Positions 1-10,400 of a stretch of DNA of 19,421 nucleotides are shown here, piece by piece. The position numbers and the translations under genes are program-made. Origin of the DNA: Anaerolineae bacterium (GTDB lineage Bacteria > Chloroflexota > Anaerolineae > 4572-78 > J111); contig JAGRBY010000066.1 of assembly GCA_020433835.1 (NCBI GenBank), forward strand, positions 1-19,421, in the 5' to 3' direction. The notes beneath the pieces are model-generated. The model searched no databases. It saw nothing but the letters and a program-made list of their open reading frames with translations, and had not been told where the DNA came from. The first letter of the stretch is position 1; every line of letters starts with the position of its first letter.

Positions 1-30
1 TTAGGGGGGCCAGTACCAGGCACTAACTTA

Positions 31-3000
31 ATGCCTACAATAAATACTATCCAAAGCTGGCTGAGCCGCTGGTTTGCAGCCCGCATGCAAACCACTGTTG
101 ACAAAATTGAGCCGACAACACCCCTGGCCGACTATGGGCTGGATTCACTGATGGCCATGGAACTGCTTGATGCCCTGGAGGTTTGGCTCCAGGAACGGAT
201 TGAGATGTCGCCCTCAATGTTTTGGGAGTACCCCACAATTGCGGCCCTGTCCGCCTTCCTGGCTAATCATTTTCTTGAAGAGAAAACACCGCAGGCGGTC
301 ATCGCTGCTGAACAATCACCCCCAACCCTGACCCACACGATAAAGCCGACCGCCTCCGTATCGCCTGAGAACCATTTCGAGACAGTTCCCTCCACACTTA
401 TTTCCGAAGGTTCACCGGATGTATCTACGTCCGATGACCTTTATCAGCCTTTTCCCCTGACCGATATTCAGCAGGCGTATTGGGTGGGCCGGGCCGGTAT
501 GTTGGAACTGAGCCAGGTGGCGCTCCACATTTACAACGAAGTTGATATCGAGAACCTGGATTTAGAGCGGCTAGAAAACGCCTGGCTGCACTTGATGGAT
601 CGGCATGAGATGCTGCGCGCGGTGATTCTGCCATCGGGTGAACAGCAGTTTTTGGAGCACGTGCCTGACTACAAAATTGAACTGTTTGATTTGCGTCAAG
701 CCGGCCCCGCTGAAACAGAAGCCCACTTAAAAGCTATCCGCGAGCAACTATCCCACCAAAAATTACCGACCGACCGGCCCATGCATCGTATTGGCGTTAC
801 CCGAATGAGTGACACCCGCTCTCGTCTTCATTTCGATATCGATGGTTTGATTGTGGATATGTGGAGCGCCCGGCGTCTCTTCTATGAATGGCATCAATTG
901 TATCTGGACCCCGCCGTGACGCTGCCGCCGATAGAAGTAACCTATCGTGATTACGTCTTTTTTGAAGCCAACCAGGGAGAAAGCGATCTGTACCAAAAAG
1001 CCCAGGATTACTGGTTCAGTCGTCTGGACAGCTTGCCGCCGGCTCCGGACTTACCGCTGGCTCAGAACCCGGCGACTCTCAAAGAGTACCGCTTCACGCG
1101 CCGTCAATCCAAACTGGCTAAAGCCGACTGGGAACAGCTCAAAGCAAAAGCGACGAAGCAGGGTTTAACCCCTACCGGTGTATTACTCGCTGCTTTTGCC
1201 GAAGTGTTGACGGTTTGGAGCAAAAGCTCCCAGTTTACCCTGAATTTGACCCTTTTTAACCTGCTTACGTCTGACCTGCGTTTCAGAAATGTCGTTGGCA
1301 CCTATACGTCTCCTATCTTGTTAGCCGTGGACAACGCTACTTCAGACACCTTTGCCGATCGGGCGGCTCGGCTGCAGCAGACCATGTGGGACGGCATCAA
1401 GCATCGCCATATCAGTGGCGTGCGGGTTCAACGCGAATTAAGACGCCGGCGCGGGGGTGAACTTGGGGCGCTGATGCCGGTTGTTTTTACCAGTTCGGTG
1501 GGGCTGGAGTCATTGGGGCAAGGGGAGTATGGATTGGGAGCGTTTGGCGACGTTGTCTACGATATCACCCAAACGCCTCAGGTGATCCTCGATCAACAGG
1601 TTTCGGAGCAGAATGGAGCCTTGGTCATTCAGTGGGATGCCGTTGAAGATCTGTTTCCTGACGGGCTGTTAGATGATATGTTCCGGGCTTACTGTGACTT
1701 TGTAGCAAAATTGGTCGTGTCAGACGACATCTGGCATGAAAAAGAGCGCCGACTTGTGCCTTCAGCGCATCTGGCCCAAAGAGCGCAGATTAACAAGACT
1801 GATGAGCCGGTGCCCGAGGGTTTGCTCCAGACGCTGTTTGCCGAGCACGCCCAAGCCCAACCTCATAAACCAGCCGTGATTACGCCTTCGCGGTGCTTGA
1901 CGTATGGCGAGTTGTATGACTATGCCAATCGCATCGGGCATCGCTTGCGCCGATTGGGGGTGGGGCCTGATAAGGTAGTCGCCATTGTTATGAAAAAAGG
2001 CTGGGAACAGGTGGCGGCTGTCTTTGGCATCCTCACTGCGGGGGGAGCCTACGTGGCTATCGATGGTGATTTTCCCGAAGAACGAGTCCGGCTCTTGCTG
2101 AACGATAGTGAGGCGACCGTGGTTCTCACCCAATCCTGGATCGCAGACAAGTTGTCTTGGCCCCAAAATGTTCATGTCTTGAGTGTTGATGACGACACCT
2201 TTGGCGCTGAAAGCAGCGACCCTCTCGCGCCTGTGCAGCAGCCCTCCCATTTGGCCTATGTGCTGTATACCTCCGGCTCAACCGGAAAACCCAAAGGGGC
2301 GATGATCGAACACCGCAATGTTATTAACCGGATGAGCGATGTCGCCCAGCGTTTTGGCTTGAAACCCACGGATCGAGCCATTGGGCTGACGGCCTTACAT
2401 CACGATCTCTCCGTCTTCGATCTCTTTGGCATGCTGTCGGTGGTCGGTGGATCGCTGGTTATACCCGCCGCCGACCATAACCGTGATCCGGCTCATTGGG
2501 TGCAGCTTATCGAGGCTGAACAAGTCACCTTGTGGAACTCAGTGCCTGCTTTTATGCAGATGATGCTGTCATACCTGGACCATGCTCCGGGGCCGGTTGC
2601 CCTTGCTGAAAGCTTACGGTGGGTCATCTTGTCCGGCGATTTTATCCCGGTGTCTTTACCCGATCAGTTGAGAAAAGTGCGGCCCGAGATCGAGATTATT
2701 TCTGCCGGTGGCCCCACGGAAACGACGGTGTGGGATATCTGCTACCCCATTGGCAAAGTCGATCCTCAATGGGCCAGCATTCCCTATGGAAAACCTATGC
2801 GTAATGCTCAGTATTATGTGCTGAAGGACACTCTTGAGCCGTGCCCGATCTGGACCCCAGGTGAACTCTATATTGCCGGGGTGGGGTTGGGGCGGGGCTA
2901 CTGGCGCAACGACGAGCAGACCCAGGCCCGTTTCCTGGTTCATCCGCAAACCGGTCAACGGCTTTATCGCTCCGGTGATATGGGGCGGTATCTGCCGGAT

Positions 3001-4479
3001 GGTAATATTGAAATTCTGGGGCGGGCCGATTTCCAGATCAAGGTGAGCGGCCATCGCATTGAGCCGGGCGAGATTGAAGCTGCGCTCAATCAGCATCCTG
3101 AGGTCACGACCGCGCTGGTCACGGCTGTCGGCGAGGCGCCCAACAAGCAGCTTGTGGCTTACGTTGTGCCGGCAACCGGGCCTACGGATACAACGATGGT
3201 CAATCCGGCCAAGGAGGAAGCCTATTTGCCCCCAGGCGTTATTACTGATCCGGGCGAGCGTGTTGCCTTCAAACTACAGCAAGCCGGTTTCCGGCCGGTG
3301 GCTGATGGTACAACGCGCATCCCCCTGGGAGACTCACCCCTCGATGCCGAACAGATGTGGAGCTACATTGCGCGTCAGAGTTATCGCCTCTATCGCTCCG
3401 ATCCGATTGCGTTTGAACCGTTTCGAAAGCTGTTGTTTTGTTTGTCTCCGGTTCAACTGGAGAATGCCCCTTTGCCCAAGTATCTTTACGGCTCGGCCGG
3501 CGGCCTCTATCCGGTTCAACTCTATTTACATATCAAGGCCAATCGCGTTGCCGATATTCCGGGCGGAACCTATTACTATCATCCGGGCCGTCGCGACCTG
3601 ATTTTGTTAGAGGCTGGGGCGGAGCTTGATCCTTCCTTCCACACGCCCAACAACCGCGATGTGTTTACCCAGGCGGCCTTCACCCTGTTTCTGGTCGGCA
3701 AAATGAGCGCCATTGCGCCCATGTATGGTCAATTGGCGCGCGACTTCTGTCTGCTGGAAGCGGGGTATATAAGCCAACTGCTGATGATGCGTGCGCCGCA
3801 GTATCAGCTTGGTCTCTGCCCCATTGGCATGGTGCAAACTGACGCCATCGCGCCTTTGTTGAAGCTGGATGGTGACGATCATGTCATCTTGCATACCCTG
3901 GTGGGTGGTGGAATTAGCGTAGACCAACAACAGCGCGTACCCGTTCCGGAAATAGAAGATAGCCGTCCGTCGCTGCCCGACCAACTGCGCACCTATTTGC
4001 GCACCCAACTGCCCCCTTACATGGTCCCGGCCCATTTCTCGCTGTTGGATGCTTTGCCTTTGACGGCCAACGGTAAAGTAGATCGCAAATCATTGCCGCT
4101 GCCCCAGCTTCAGACAGCTCCCGCTCAGGAGGTGGCTCCGAACGGGGATGTGGAACAAACCCTGACCACACTGGTGCAAGAGGTGTTGGATTTAGAGTCA
4201 ATCAGCGTCACCACTAACTTTTTTGAGTTGGGAGCGAACTCCCTTCATCTGGTTCAAATTCACACGAAAATTCAGGCTGTTTTTGCCCAAGACATGCCTA
4301 TGACCGTGATGTTCAGTCAGCCAACCATCCGCGCTGTGGCCGCCTGGTTAAATCAAGAGGCCAACCAACAGCCTCCGGATAGCGCTTTGGTTTCCCGGAG
4401 AGCCAGCCGCACCGATCTCATCATCCAACGTCAGAAAATGCGACGGCAAAACAGACAAAAAAGTAGATATGAGGAGTAA
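31..4479 (+). CDS. NRPS heterocyclisation module, ACP-Cy-A(Cys?)-Ox-PCP
   Basis: A 1482-residue multidomain NRPS protein. Domain order: acyl carrier protein (about residues 3-80, Ser39 in YGLDSL), condensation/cyclisation domain (about 140-570, DxxxxD with D271 and D276), adenylation domain (about 600-1350) interrupted by an FMN oxidase (about 1067-1302), and peptidyl carrier (about 1375-1445, Ser1404 in GANSL). From family knowledge, A activates Cys, Ser or Thr, Cy condenses it with the upstream acyl chain and cyclises it, and Ox oxidises the thiazoline or oxazoline to the azole. The A-domain code is Cys-like, so a thiazole is most likely. A basic tail (about 1455-1482) follows the PCP. The frame is open upstream to base 1 and the ATG at 31 has only a weak AGG about 10 bases before it, so the true start could lie outside the window. 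Gene 2 follows by 1 nt and probably elongates this product. Confidence 0.93.
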   Translation: MPTINTIQSWLSRWFAARMQTTVDKIEPTTPLADYGLDSLMAMELLDALEVWLQERIEMSPSMFWEYPTIAALSAFLANHFLEEKTPQAVIAAEQSPPTLTHTIKPTASVSPENHFETVPSTLISEGSPDVSTSDDLYQPFPLTDIQQAYWVGRAGMLELSQVALHIYNEVDIENLDLERLENAWLHLMDRHEMLRAVILPSGEQQFLEHVPDYKIELFDLRQAGPAETEAHLKAIREQLSHQKLPTDRPMHRIGVTRMSDTRSRLHFDIDGLIVDMWSARRLFYEWHQLYLDPAVTLPPIEVTYRDYVFFEANQGESDLYQKAQDYWFSRLDSLPPAPDLPLAQNPATLKEYRFTRRQSKLAKADWEQLKAKATKQGLTPTGVLLAAFAEVLTVWSKSSQFTLNLTLFNLLTSDLRFRNVVGTYTSPILLAVDNATSDTFADRAARLQQTMWDGIKHRHISGVRVQRELRRRRGGELGALMPVVFTSSVGLESLGQGEYGLGAFGDVVYDITQTPQVILDQQVSEQNGALVIQWDAVEDLFPDGLLDDMFRAYCDFVAKLVVSDDIWHEKERRLVPSAHLAQRAQINKTDEPVPEGLLQTLFAEHAQAQPHKPAVITPSRCLTYGELYDYANRIGHRLRRLGVGPDKVVAIVMKKGWEQVAAVFGILTAGGAYVAIDGDFPEERVRLLLNDSEATVVLTQSWIADKLSWPQNVHVLSVDDDTFGAESSDPLAPVQQPSHLAYVLYTSGSTGKPKGAMIEHRNVINRMSDVAQRFGLKPTDRAIGLTALHHDLSVFDLFGMLSVVGGSLVIPAADHNRDPAHWVQLIEAEQVTLWNSVPAFMQMMLSYLDHAPGPVALAESLRWVILSGDFIPVSLPDQLRKVRPEIEIISAGGPTETTVWDICYPIGKVDPQWASIPYGKPMRNAQYYVLKDTLEPCPIWTPGELYIAGVGLGRGYWRNDEQTQARFLVHPQTGQRLYRSGDMGRYLPDGNIEILGRADFQIKVSGHRIEPGEIEAALNQHPEVTTALVTAVGEAPNKQLVAYVVPATGPTDTTMVNPAKEEAYLPPGVITDPGERVAFKLQQAGFRPVADGTTRIPLGDSPLDAEQMWSYIARQSYRLYRSDPIAFEPFRKLLFCLSPVQLENAPLPKYLYGSAGGLYPVQLYLHIKANRVADIPGGTYYYHPGRRDLILLEAGAELDPSFHTPNNRDVFTQAAFTLFLVGKMSAIAPMYGQLARDFCLLEAGYISQLLMMRAPQYQLGLCPIGMVQTDAIAPLLKLDGDDHVILHTLVGGGISVDQQQRVPVPEIEDSRPSLPDQLRTYLRTQLPPYMVPAHFSLLDALPLTANGKVDRKSLPLPQLQTAPAQEVAPNGDVEQTLTTLVQEVLDLESISVTTNFFELGANSLHLVQIHTKIQAVFAQDMPMTVMFSQPTIRAVAAWLNQEANQQPPDSALVSRRASRTDLIIQRQKMRRQNRQKSRYEE
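37..270 (+). other. ACP domain (gene 1)
   Basis: Carrier fold of about 78 residues with phosphopantetheine Ser39 (codon at 145) in YGLDSLMAMEL. The W-L and YPTI-A-L landmarks resemble ACPs that accept chains from acyl-AMP ligases or from an upstream PKS module. It delivers the upstream acyl group to the Cy domain. What loads it lies outside the window. Confidence 0.85.
448..1750 (+). other. Condensation/heterocyclisation (Cy) domain
   Basis: Opens with PFPLTDIQQAYWVGR, the typical first Cy motif. The usual HHxxxDG of condensation domains is replaced by the Cy-type DxxxxD, here DGLIVD (D271 and D276, codons 841 and 856). The family catalyses amide formation and then cyclodehydration of Cys, Ser or Thr. 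Both aspartates are present, so activity is expected. Confidence 0.9.
1830..4110 (+). other. Adenylation domain, Cys-like specificity, split by Ox
   Basis: The A3 motif YTSGSTGKPKG is at residues 746-756, GGPTE at about 893-897, GRADFQIKVSGHRIEPGE near 997-1014, and the A10 NGKVDR Lys is K1349. Aligning by eye to the GrsA positions gives the code D792, L793, F796, N836, I866, S868, A892, V900, W901, K1349. This resembles published Cys codes (D-L-Y-N-x-S-x-I-W-K) more than Ser or Thr codes. The pairing with Cy and Ox supports Cys. The Ox domain lies between A8 and A9/A10, as in EpoB-type enzymes. Confidence 0.8.
3229..3936 (+). other. FMN-dependent azoline oxidase (Ox) domain
   Basis: A SagB/nitroreductase-type domain of about 235 residues. 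Landmarks are RQSYRLYR, GSAGGLYPVQLYLHIK and LEAGYISQLLM followed by LGLCPIG, which match the Ox domains of thiazole-forming NRPSs (EpoB, BlmIII). It oxidises a carrier-bound thiazoline to a thiazole using FMN. It is embedded between adenylation motifs A8 and A9. Confidence 0.88.
4150..4365 (+). other. PCP domain (gene 1)
   Basis: Carrier domain with Ser1404 (codon 4240) in FFELGANSLHLVQIH. It holds the cysteinyl/thiazolyl intermediate and presents it to KS1 of gene 2. Confidence 0.88.
4471..4476 (+). promoter_or_regulatory. Ribosome binding site of gene 2
   Basis: GAGGAG is formed by the last two sense codons of gene 1 and is followed by TAA, one base, then the ATG at 4481 (4-base spacing). 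It fixes the start of gene 2 and implies translational coupling of the two synthetases in one operon. Confidence 0.8.
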
Positions 4480-4480
4480 A

Positions 4481-7400
4481 ATGTTGACACATAGCCTGCA
4501 TGAAACCTATGACAATGCAGTCGCCATTATTGGTATGGCGGGGCGTTTTCCAGGCGCTCAAAACCTGGATCAGTTCTGGCAAAATTTGCGCGATGGCGTC
4601 GCCTCGACCACCTTTTTTAGCGATGAAGAATTGGTGGCAATGGGAGTAGACCCCGCCCTAGTGGGCCATCCCAATTTTGTCAAAGCCGGCGCGGTTCTGG
4701 ATAACATCGACCGTTTTGACGCCCAATTTTTTGGGATTATCCCCCAAGAAGCGGAGTTGATCGATCCCCAACATCGTCTCTTTTTAGAATGCGCCTGGGA
4801 AGCGTTCGAATATGCCGGTATCAATCCAACCACCTATCCCGGCCCGGTCGGAGTTTATGCCGGTACCAGAGTTAGCAACTATGAACAGCACTATATCACC
4901 CCCCAAGCTGATCCGACCGATCCGCTCTACTGGTTGCAAACCTATTTGGGCAACGATAAAGATCAACTGCCAACGCGGGTTTCTTACAAATTGAATTTGA
5001 CCGGGCCGAGTGTAACCGTTCAAACCGCTTGCTCAACCTCTCTGGTAGCGGTTCATACGGCCTGTCAAGCCTTGCTCAACGGTGAGTGTGATTTGGCCCT
5101 GGCCGGGGGGGTTTCTATTCGTCTGCCCCAGGCCGGCTATTTTTACCAGGAAGGAATGATTTTCTCCCCGGATGGGTACTGCCGCACTTTTGATGCCAGC
5201 GGGCAAGGCAGCATTTTCGGCAATGGCCTGGGAGTTGTGCTCTTAAAAAGATTGGATGAAGCCCTGAGCGATGGCGATCCCATTGCAGCCGTTATCAGAG
5301 GCTCGGCGGTCAACCATGACGGCGCTTTTAAGGTCGGTTACACGGCTCCCTCTGAAGAAGGGCAAGCCAGAGTCATTGGCGAGGCGCTGGCTGTGGCTCA
5401 GATAGCCCCGGAAACCATCAGTTATATTGAAGCCCACGGCACCGCCACCCCGCTGGGCGACCCGATTGAAGTTGCAGCGTTAAGCCGGGTTTTTAGCGCC
5501 ACCCCCAGGCAGTCTTGCGCCATTGGCTCAGTCAAAACCAACGTCGGCCATCTGGAAGTGGCAGCCGGCATCGCCGGCCTGATCAAAACCGTTTTAGCCC
5601 TCAAACACCAACAAATTCCCCCCAGTCTCCACTTTGCTACGCCCAACCCGGAGATCAACTTTGGCGAGACGCCCTTTTCTGTCAACACCACCTTAACCGA
5701 CTGGCCCGGTGCTCGAACCCCTCGTCGGGCCGGAGTCAGTTCTTTTGGCATGGGCGGCACGAATGCCCATGTGGTGCTTGAGGAAGCACCGGCGCTAAAG
5801 GCGGCAAGTGCAAGTGTCCCTCAGCCTTATCTCTTTGTGTTGTCAGCCCGGAGTGAGGAACGGCTTAAAGTCTATGTCGAAAAGATGCTGGCCTTTCTCG
5901 ATAAAGAAGCCGATGTTTCTTTGGCCCAAATGGCTTACACGCTGCAAGTGGGGCGGGTGGCGATGGCTTACCGGCTGGCCTTTGTTGTTACCGATAGCAG
6001 CGCCTTGCGTGGAAAGTTGGCCACCTATCTGGCCGGTAAAGCCTCGCTAGAACAAGGCTACCAGGGCCAGGTACAGCCAGATAAAGCAACTGCCGACTCC
6101 ATTAGCGATGACGACGACAGCCGGTCGTTAATCCGCCAGTGGCTTGCAGAAGGAAGGTTGGAAAAATTAGCCGAGAGGTGGGTCACAGGCTTGGAGATTG
6201 AGTGGGATTTACTATACCAAGCCGCAAAGCCTGATCGGATCCCCTTACCAACCTATCCCTTTACCCCAGAACGGCACTGGATCGCTAACAATGAACAATA
6301 CCCAGAGGGCACTTCGTTAGTAATGAACAATGAACAAAGTTTTTCATCCCGCATCCTTCATCCTTCATCCTTTCAATTACATCCTTTAGTTCACCGGAAC
6401 ACCTCAACGCTAACCGAACAACGTTTCAGCACGACCTTTAGCGGCGCTGAGTTCTTTTTGACCGATCATCAGGTGCAGGGTGAGAAAGTGTTACCTGGCG
6501 TAGCCTATCTGGAAATGGCCCGCGCCGCCGGAACGATGGCCATTGAAAATGAGCCGATCACCCAGATCAAAGATGTCGTCTGGCTCAGGCCGTTGCTGGT
6601 CAAAGCTGAGCCGGTGGAGACCCGGCTGGGGCTATATCCTGATGCGCGAGGCGAGATTGCGTTTGAAGTGAGCAGCGGTGAGACCGTTTACAGCCAAGGG
6701 AAGCTGGTAGTGGGCGAGATAAGCCCTCCGGAGCCGTTAGATATTCCGGCTATTGAGGCTCGCTGCCGGTCAAGTATGGAGGGGGCAGACTGCTACCGGC
6801 GTTTTGGAGATCAGAGACTGAATTATGGTCCTGCCTTTCAAACGATAGAGAAACTCAGCTACAACGAGCGGGAAGTGTTGGCCCGGCTGCGACTGCCGGC
6901 TGGCGTAGAGCAAGCGCGGTATGGCTTGCATCCGAGCCTGCTCGATGGGGCCTTACAAGCGATGATTGGCTTAGTCGTAAACCAGACGGATCAGAAGCAT
7001 CAGAGTCCTTGGCTGCCCTTTGCGGTGCAGACAGTTGATATTTATAAAGGAGTGCCGGTAAACGGCTATGCCTATGTCAGGTATAGCGATGAAGTTGAAT
7101 CGGGAGGGAATGTGATCAAATATGACATTACCTTGACCGATGACCAGGCCGCGGTGTGTGTCACATTGAAGGGTTTGACGATACGGGCGATAGCCGAGCC
7201 AAGCCAACCCGACGTTTTTTATAGTACGCCCGGCTGGCAGGGTGAGCCTTTGGCTGAAGATGAGGCTGCGACCGAGGTCGAACCCGCAGCCAAGACCCTG
7301 CTACTGATCGGCCTGGAACGGGGTCTTGGTGAGGCGATCAGCGCGAGCTTCGACCAAACCGAGGTGATCGAACTAGCCCCGGCGAAGGGAACGGATCTGG

Positions 7401-10400
7401 TGCAGCAGAGTTGGCCGCACCTGCAAGCCCTTGTCAAAAGCAGCCCCGCAAACCCATATCAGATGTTGATTGTGATGGCAGACACCGTGGCGAGCTATTG
7501 GTCGGGGACGCTGGCCGGTTTGCTGAAAACAGCTCAACTGGAGCAGCCTCATCTCCGAGGCAAGGTGATCACGGTCACTGAGCCGGATAGCGGCCGCCTT
7601 CTGCCTCTGCTTCGTCGGGAGATGAAAGCGGACAGTTTTGAGGCTGTCGAGGTGCGGTACGATGCCGCCGGAACCAGAACCAACAAAACCCTGCGCGAGA
7701 TCGAGGTCAGCCGGCAGGAGACGGCCTCATATCTGAAGTCGGGGGGAGTGTATTGGATCACCGGCGGGCTTGGTGCCTTGGGCCGTCTCTTTGCCCGGCA
7801 CCTGCTTGACCGGGGCGAAAACATTACCGTTATCCTGAGCGGTCGCTCTGCGCTGGATGAGGCTGGAACACAACACCTGGCGGATTTGAACCAGAGAGGC
7901 GGAACAGTAACCTACCTCCCGGTCGATGTCAGCCTGAAGGCCGAGGTGGAGCGAGCGGTGCAGACGATCACCGAGCAGTATGGGCCGCTGAACGGCATCA
8001 TCCACAGCGCCGGGGTCATCCGAGATAGCTTGATCGTCAACAAAACCGCAGCAGAGATCGAAGCGGTGCTGGCTCCCAAAGTGAGTGGAACGCTCAATAT
8101 CGATGCCGTCACCCAAGCCGAACCGCTTGATTTCGTGGTGCTGTTCTCCTCTATCGTCGGGGTGTTGGGCAACATCGGGCAGGTCGATTATGCCGCCGCC
8201 AATGCTTTTTTGGATGGCTTTGCCCACCACCGCCAGACCCTGGTGGAGGAAGGGAAACGCTCGGGGCGAACGCTGTCGATCAATTGGCCGCTGTGGGCTG
8301 AGGGCGGCATGGTGGTCCATGATGAGACCATCGCCTGGTTGACGGACGAAATGGGGTTGACCGCGTTGGAGACCTCAGCCGGATTGGCTACCTTTGAGGC
8401 GGGGCTGGCTCAGCAGAAGATGACGCAACTCCTGGTCACCAGCGGCGACCGGCGAAAAATCAGGGCTTACCTCCGGAGAATGGGCCAAACCAGAGCTAAG
8501 GCCGAAGACCAGCGCGTCGATTTGACCGCCGTCCAAAAGGGACACTTGGTCCAAGCAGCCGAGACTTATCTCAAAGGACGCTTGGCGGAGATCTTGAAAT
8601 TACCGGTCGCCCGAATTGATCCAAATGACCCGTGGGAAAAGTACGGCATTGATTCGATTATGATCTTGAACATGACCCGGCAGTTGGAACAACAGTTTGG
8701 TGAATTACCCAAAACCCTCTTCTTTGAGTACCAGACCTTGACCGCGCTGACCGGTTATTTTGTTAAGACCTACCCGATCCAGTTGCAAAAAATCTTAGAG
8801 TTGGCGCCAGACAAAGCTGAACCCAAGCCGGATGTATCTCTGACGGCAGCCCCTGATATCGCCATAAGTTCAACCCGGCGACGCTGGCTAGACCGGGGCC
8901 GGCAGAACGCAGCCGCCGGAGAGACGGAGACGATTGCCATTGTGGGGCTAAGTGGACGCTACCCCCAAGCGGAGAGCCTGGCCGAGTTCTGGGAAAACTT
9001 AAAGGCCGGCCGCGATTGTATCACCGAAATTCCCGCCGAACGGTGGGACTGGCGGCGCTATGCTGAGGCTGAGCCGGACCAGCTCCCCAACAAATGGGGC
9101 GGCTTTATGGCCGATGTCGATAAATTCGACCCGCTCTTTTTCAATATCTCGCCCCGTGAAGCGGAGCGGATGGATCCGCAAGAACGGCTCTTTCTGGAGA
9201 TCGCCTGGCAGACCCTGGAAGATGCCGGCTACACCCGCCAAACACTGACTCAGCAGTTGCAGGGTCGGATGGGGGTCTTTGTGGGGGTGATGTGGGGCGA
9301 ATATCAGTTGTATGGGCAAGGACAGGTCAGCGTGAGTTCATCGTATGCCTCAATCGCCAACCGGGTGTCGTATTATCTGAACCTGCACGGACCGAGCCTG
9401 GCAGTGGATACGATGTGCTCCTCGTCGTTGACCAGTATCCATCTAGCTTGTGAAAGCCTCAAACGGGGTGAATGTTTAGCCGCATTGGCGGGTGGGGTCA
9501 ATGTTACGATCCATCCCAACAAATACATCCAGTTGACGCAAGGCAACTTTGCGGCCAGTGATGGGCGCTGTCGCAGCTTTGGCGAGGGCGGCGATGGCTA
9601 CGTGCCCGGCGAAGGGGTGGGGGCGGTGCTGCTCAAACCGTTGTCGCAAGCCGAGGCAGATGGTGACCACATTTATGGGGTGATCAAAGGGTCCAGTATC
9701 AATCACGGCGGCAAGACGAATGGCTATACGGTACCCAATCCGGTGGCCCAGAGACAATTGATTGCAGACACCATGCATCGGAGCGGAGTTCGACCGGAGA
9801 GTATCAGCTATGTGGAAGCGCACGGAACGGGCACGGCCTTGGGGGATCCCATCGAAATCAGCGGCTTGAGCCAGGCTTTTGGCGAGGGTCTACCGGATGC
9901 GTATAGGTGTGCCATCGGCTCAGTTAAATCAAACATTGGTCACCTGGAGGCGGCGGCGGGCATTGCCGGGTTGACCAAAGTGTTACTGCAAATGAAGCAT
10001 CGCCAGTTGGCGCCGTCCCTTCATTCCGAGACGCTCAATCCCCACATCGACTTTGAGGCGACCCCGTTCTGGGTTCAGCGAGCACTGACCGACTGGCAGC
10101 GACCGGTTATTGAGGTTGAGGGCGTGCGGACACAATACGCGCGGCGAGCTGGCCTCAGTTCCTTTGGAGCAGGGGGGGCCAATGCCCATCTGATTGTGGA
10201 GGAGTATCTGGAATTAGGAATTAGGAATGATGAATTAAGAATTAACAATGAGCCGTTAGGCAGTAGAGAACAAGGTATTGGGGAAGGACCGCAGGTGATT
10301 GTGCTGTCGGCCAAGACTGAGGAGCGGCTGAGGGTGTATGCCGCCAAGCTGTTGGCTTTCTTGGAGGGTGGTTCAATGCCAAAGCCGGCTGACCAAGCGC

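Noticed and set aside
3059..3601. 180-aa plus-strand open frame in another phase
   Set aside because: It overlaps the A8/Ox region of gene 1, is Arg/Ser/Pro-rich and has no domain. It is a frame shadow.
4484..4513. Promoter-like TTGACA, 18-bp gap, TATGAC at the start of gene 2
   Set aside because: It lies inside the coding start of gene 2, downstream of its ATG, with a strong RBS and 1-nt spacing to gene 1. An operon without an internal promoter explains the arrangement, and the match is likely chance.
5792..6376. Possible vestigial acyltransferase after KS1
   Set aside because: No GHSxG or other AT motif is present. The segment matches the trans-AT flanking subdomain also found after KS2-KS4.
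7727..8320. 197-aa minus-strand open frame
   Set aside because: It is antisense to the KR1 core, has no recognisable protein and no RBS, and shows composition typical of a shadow frame. The other minus-strand frames in the window are the same.
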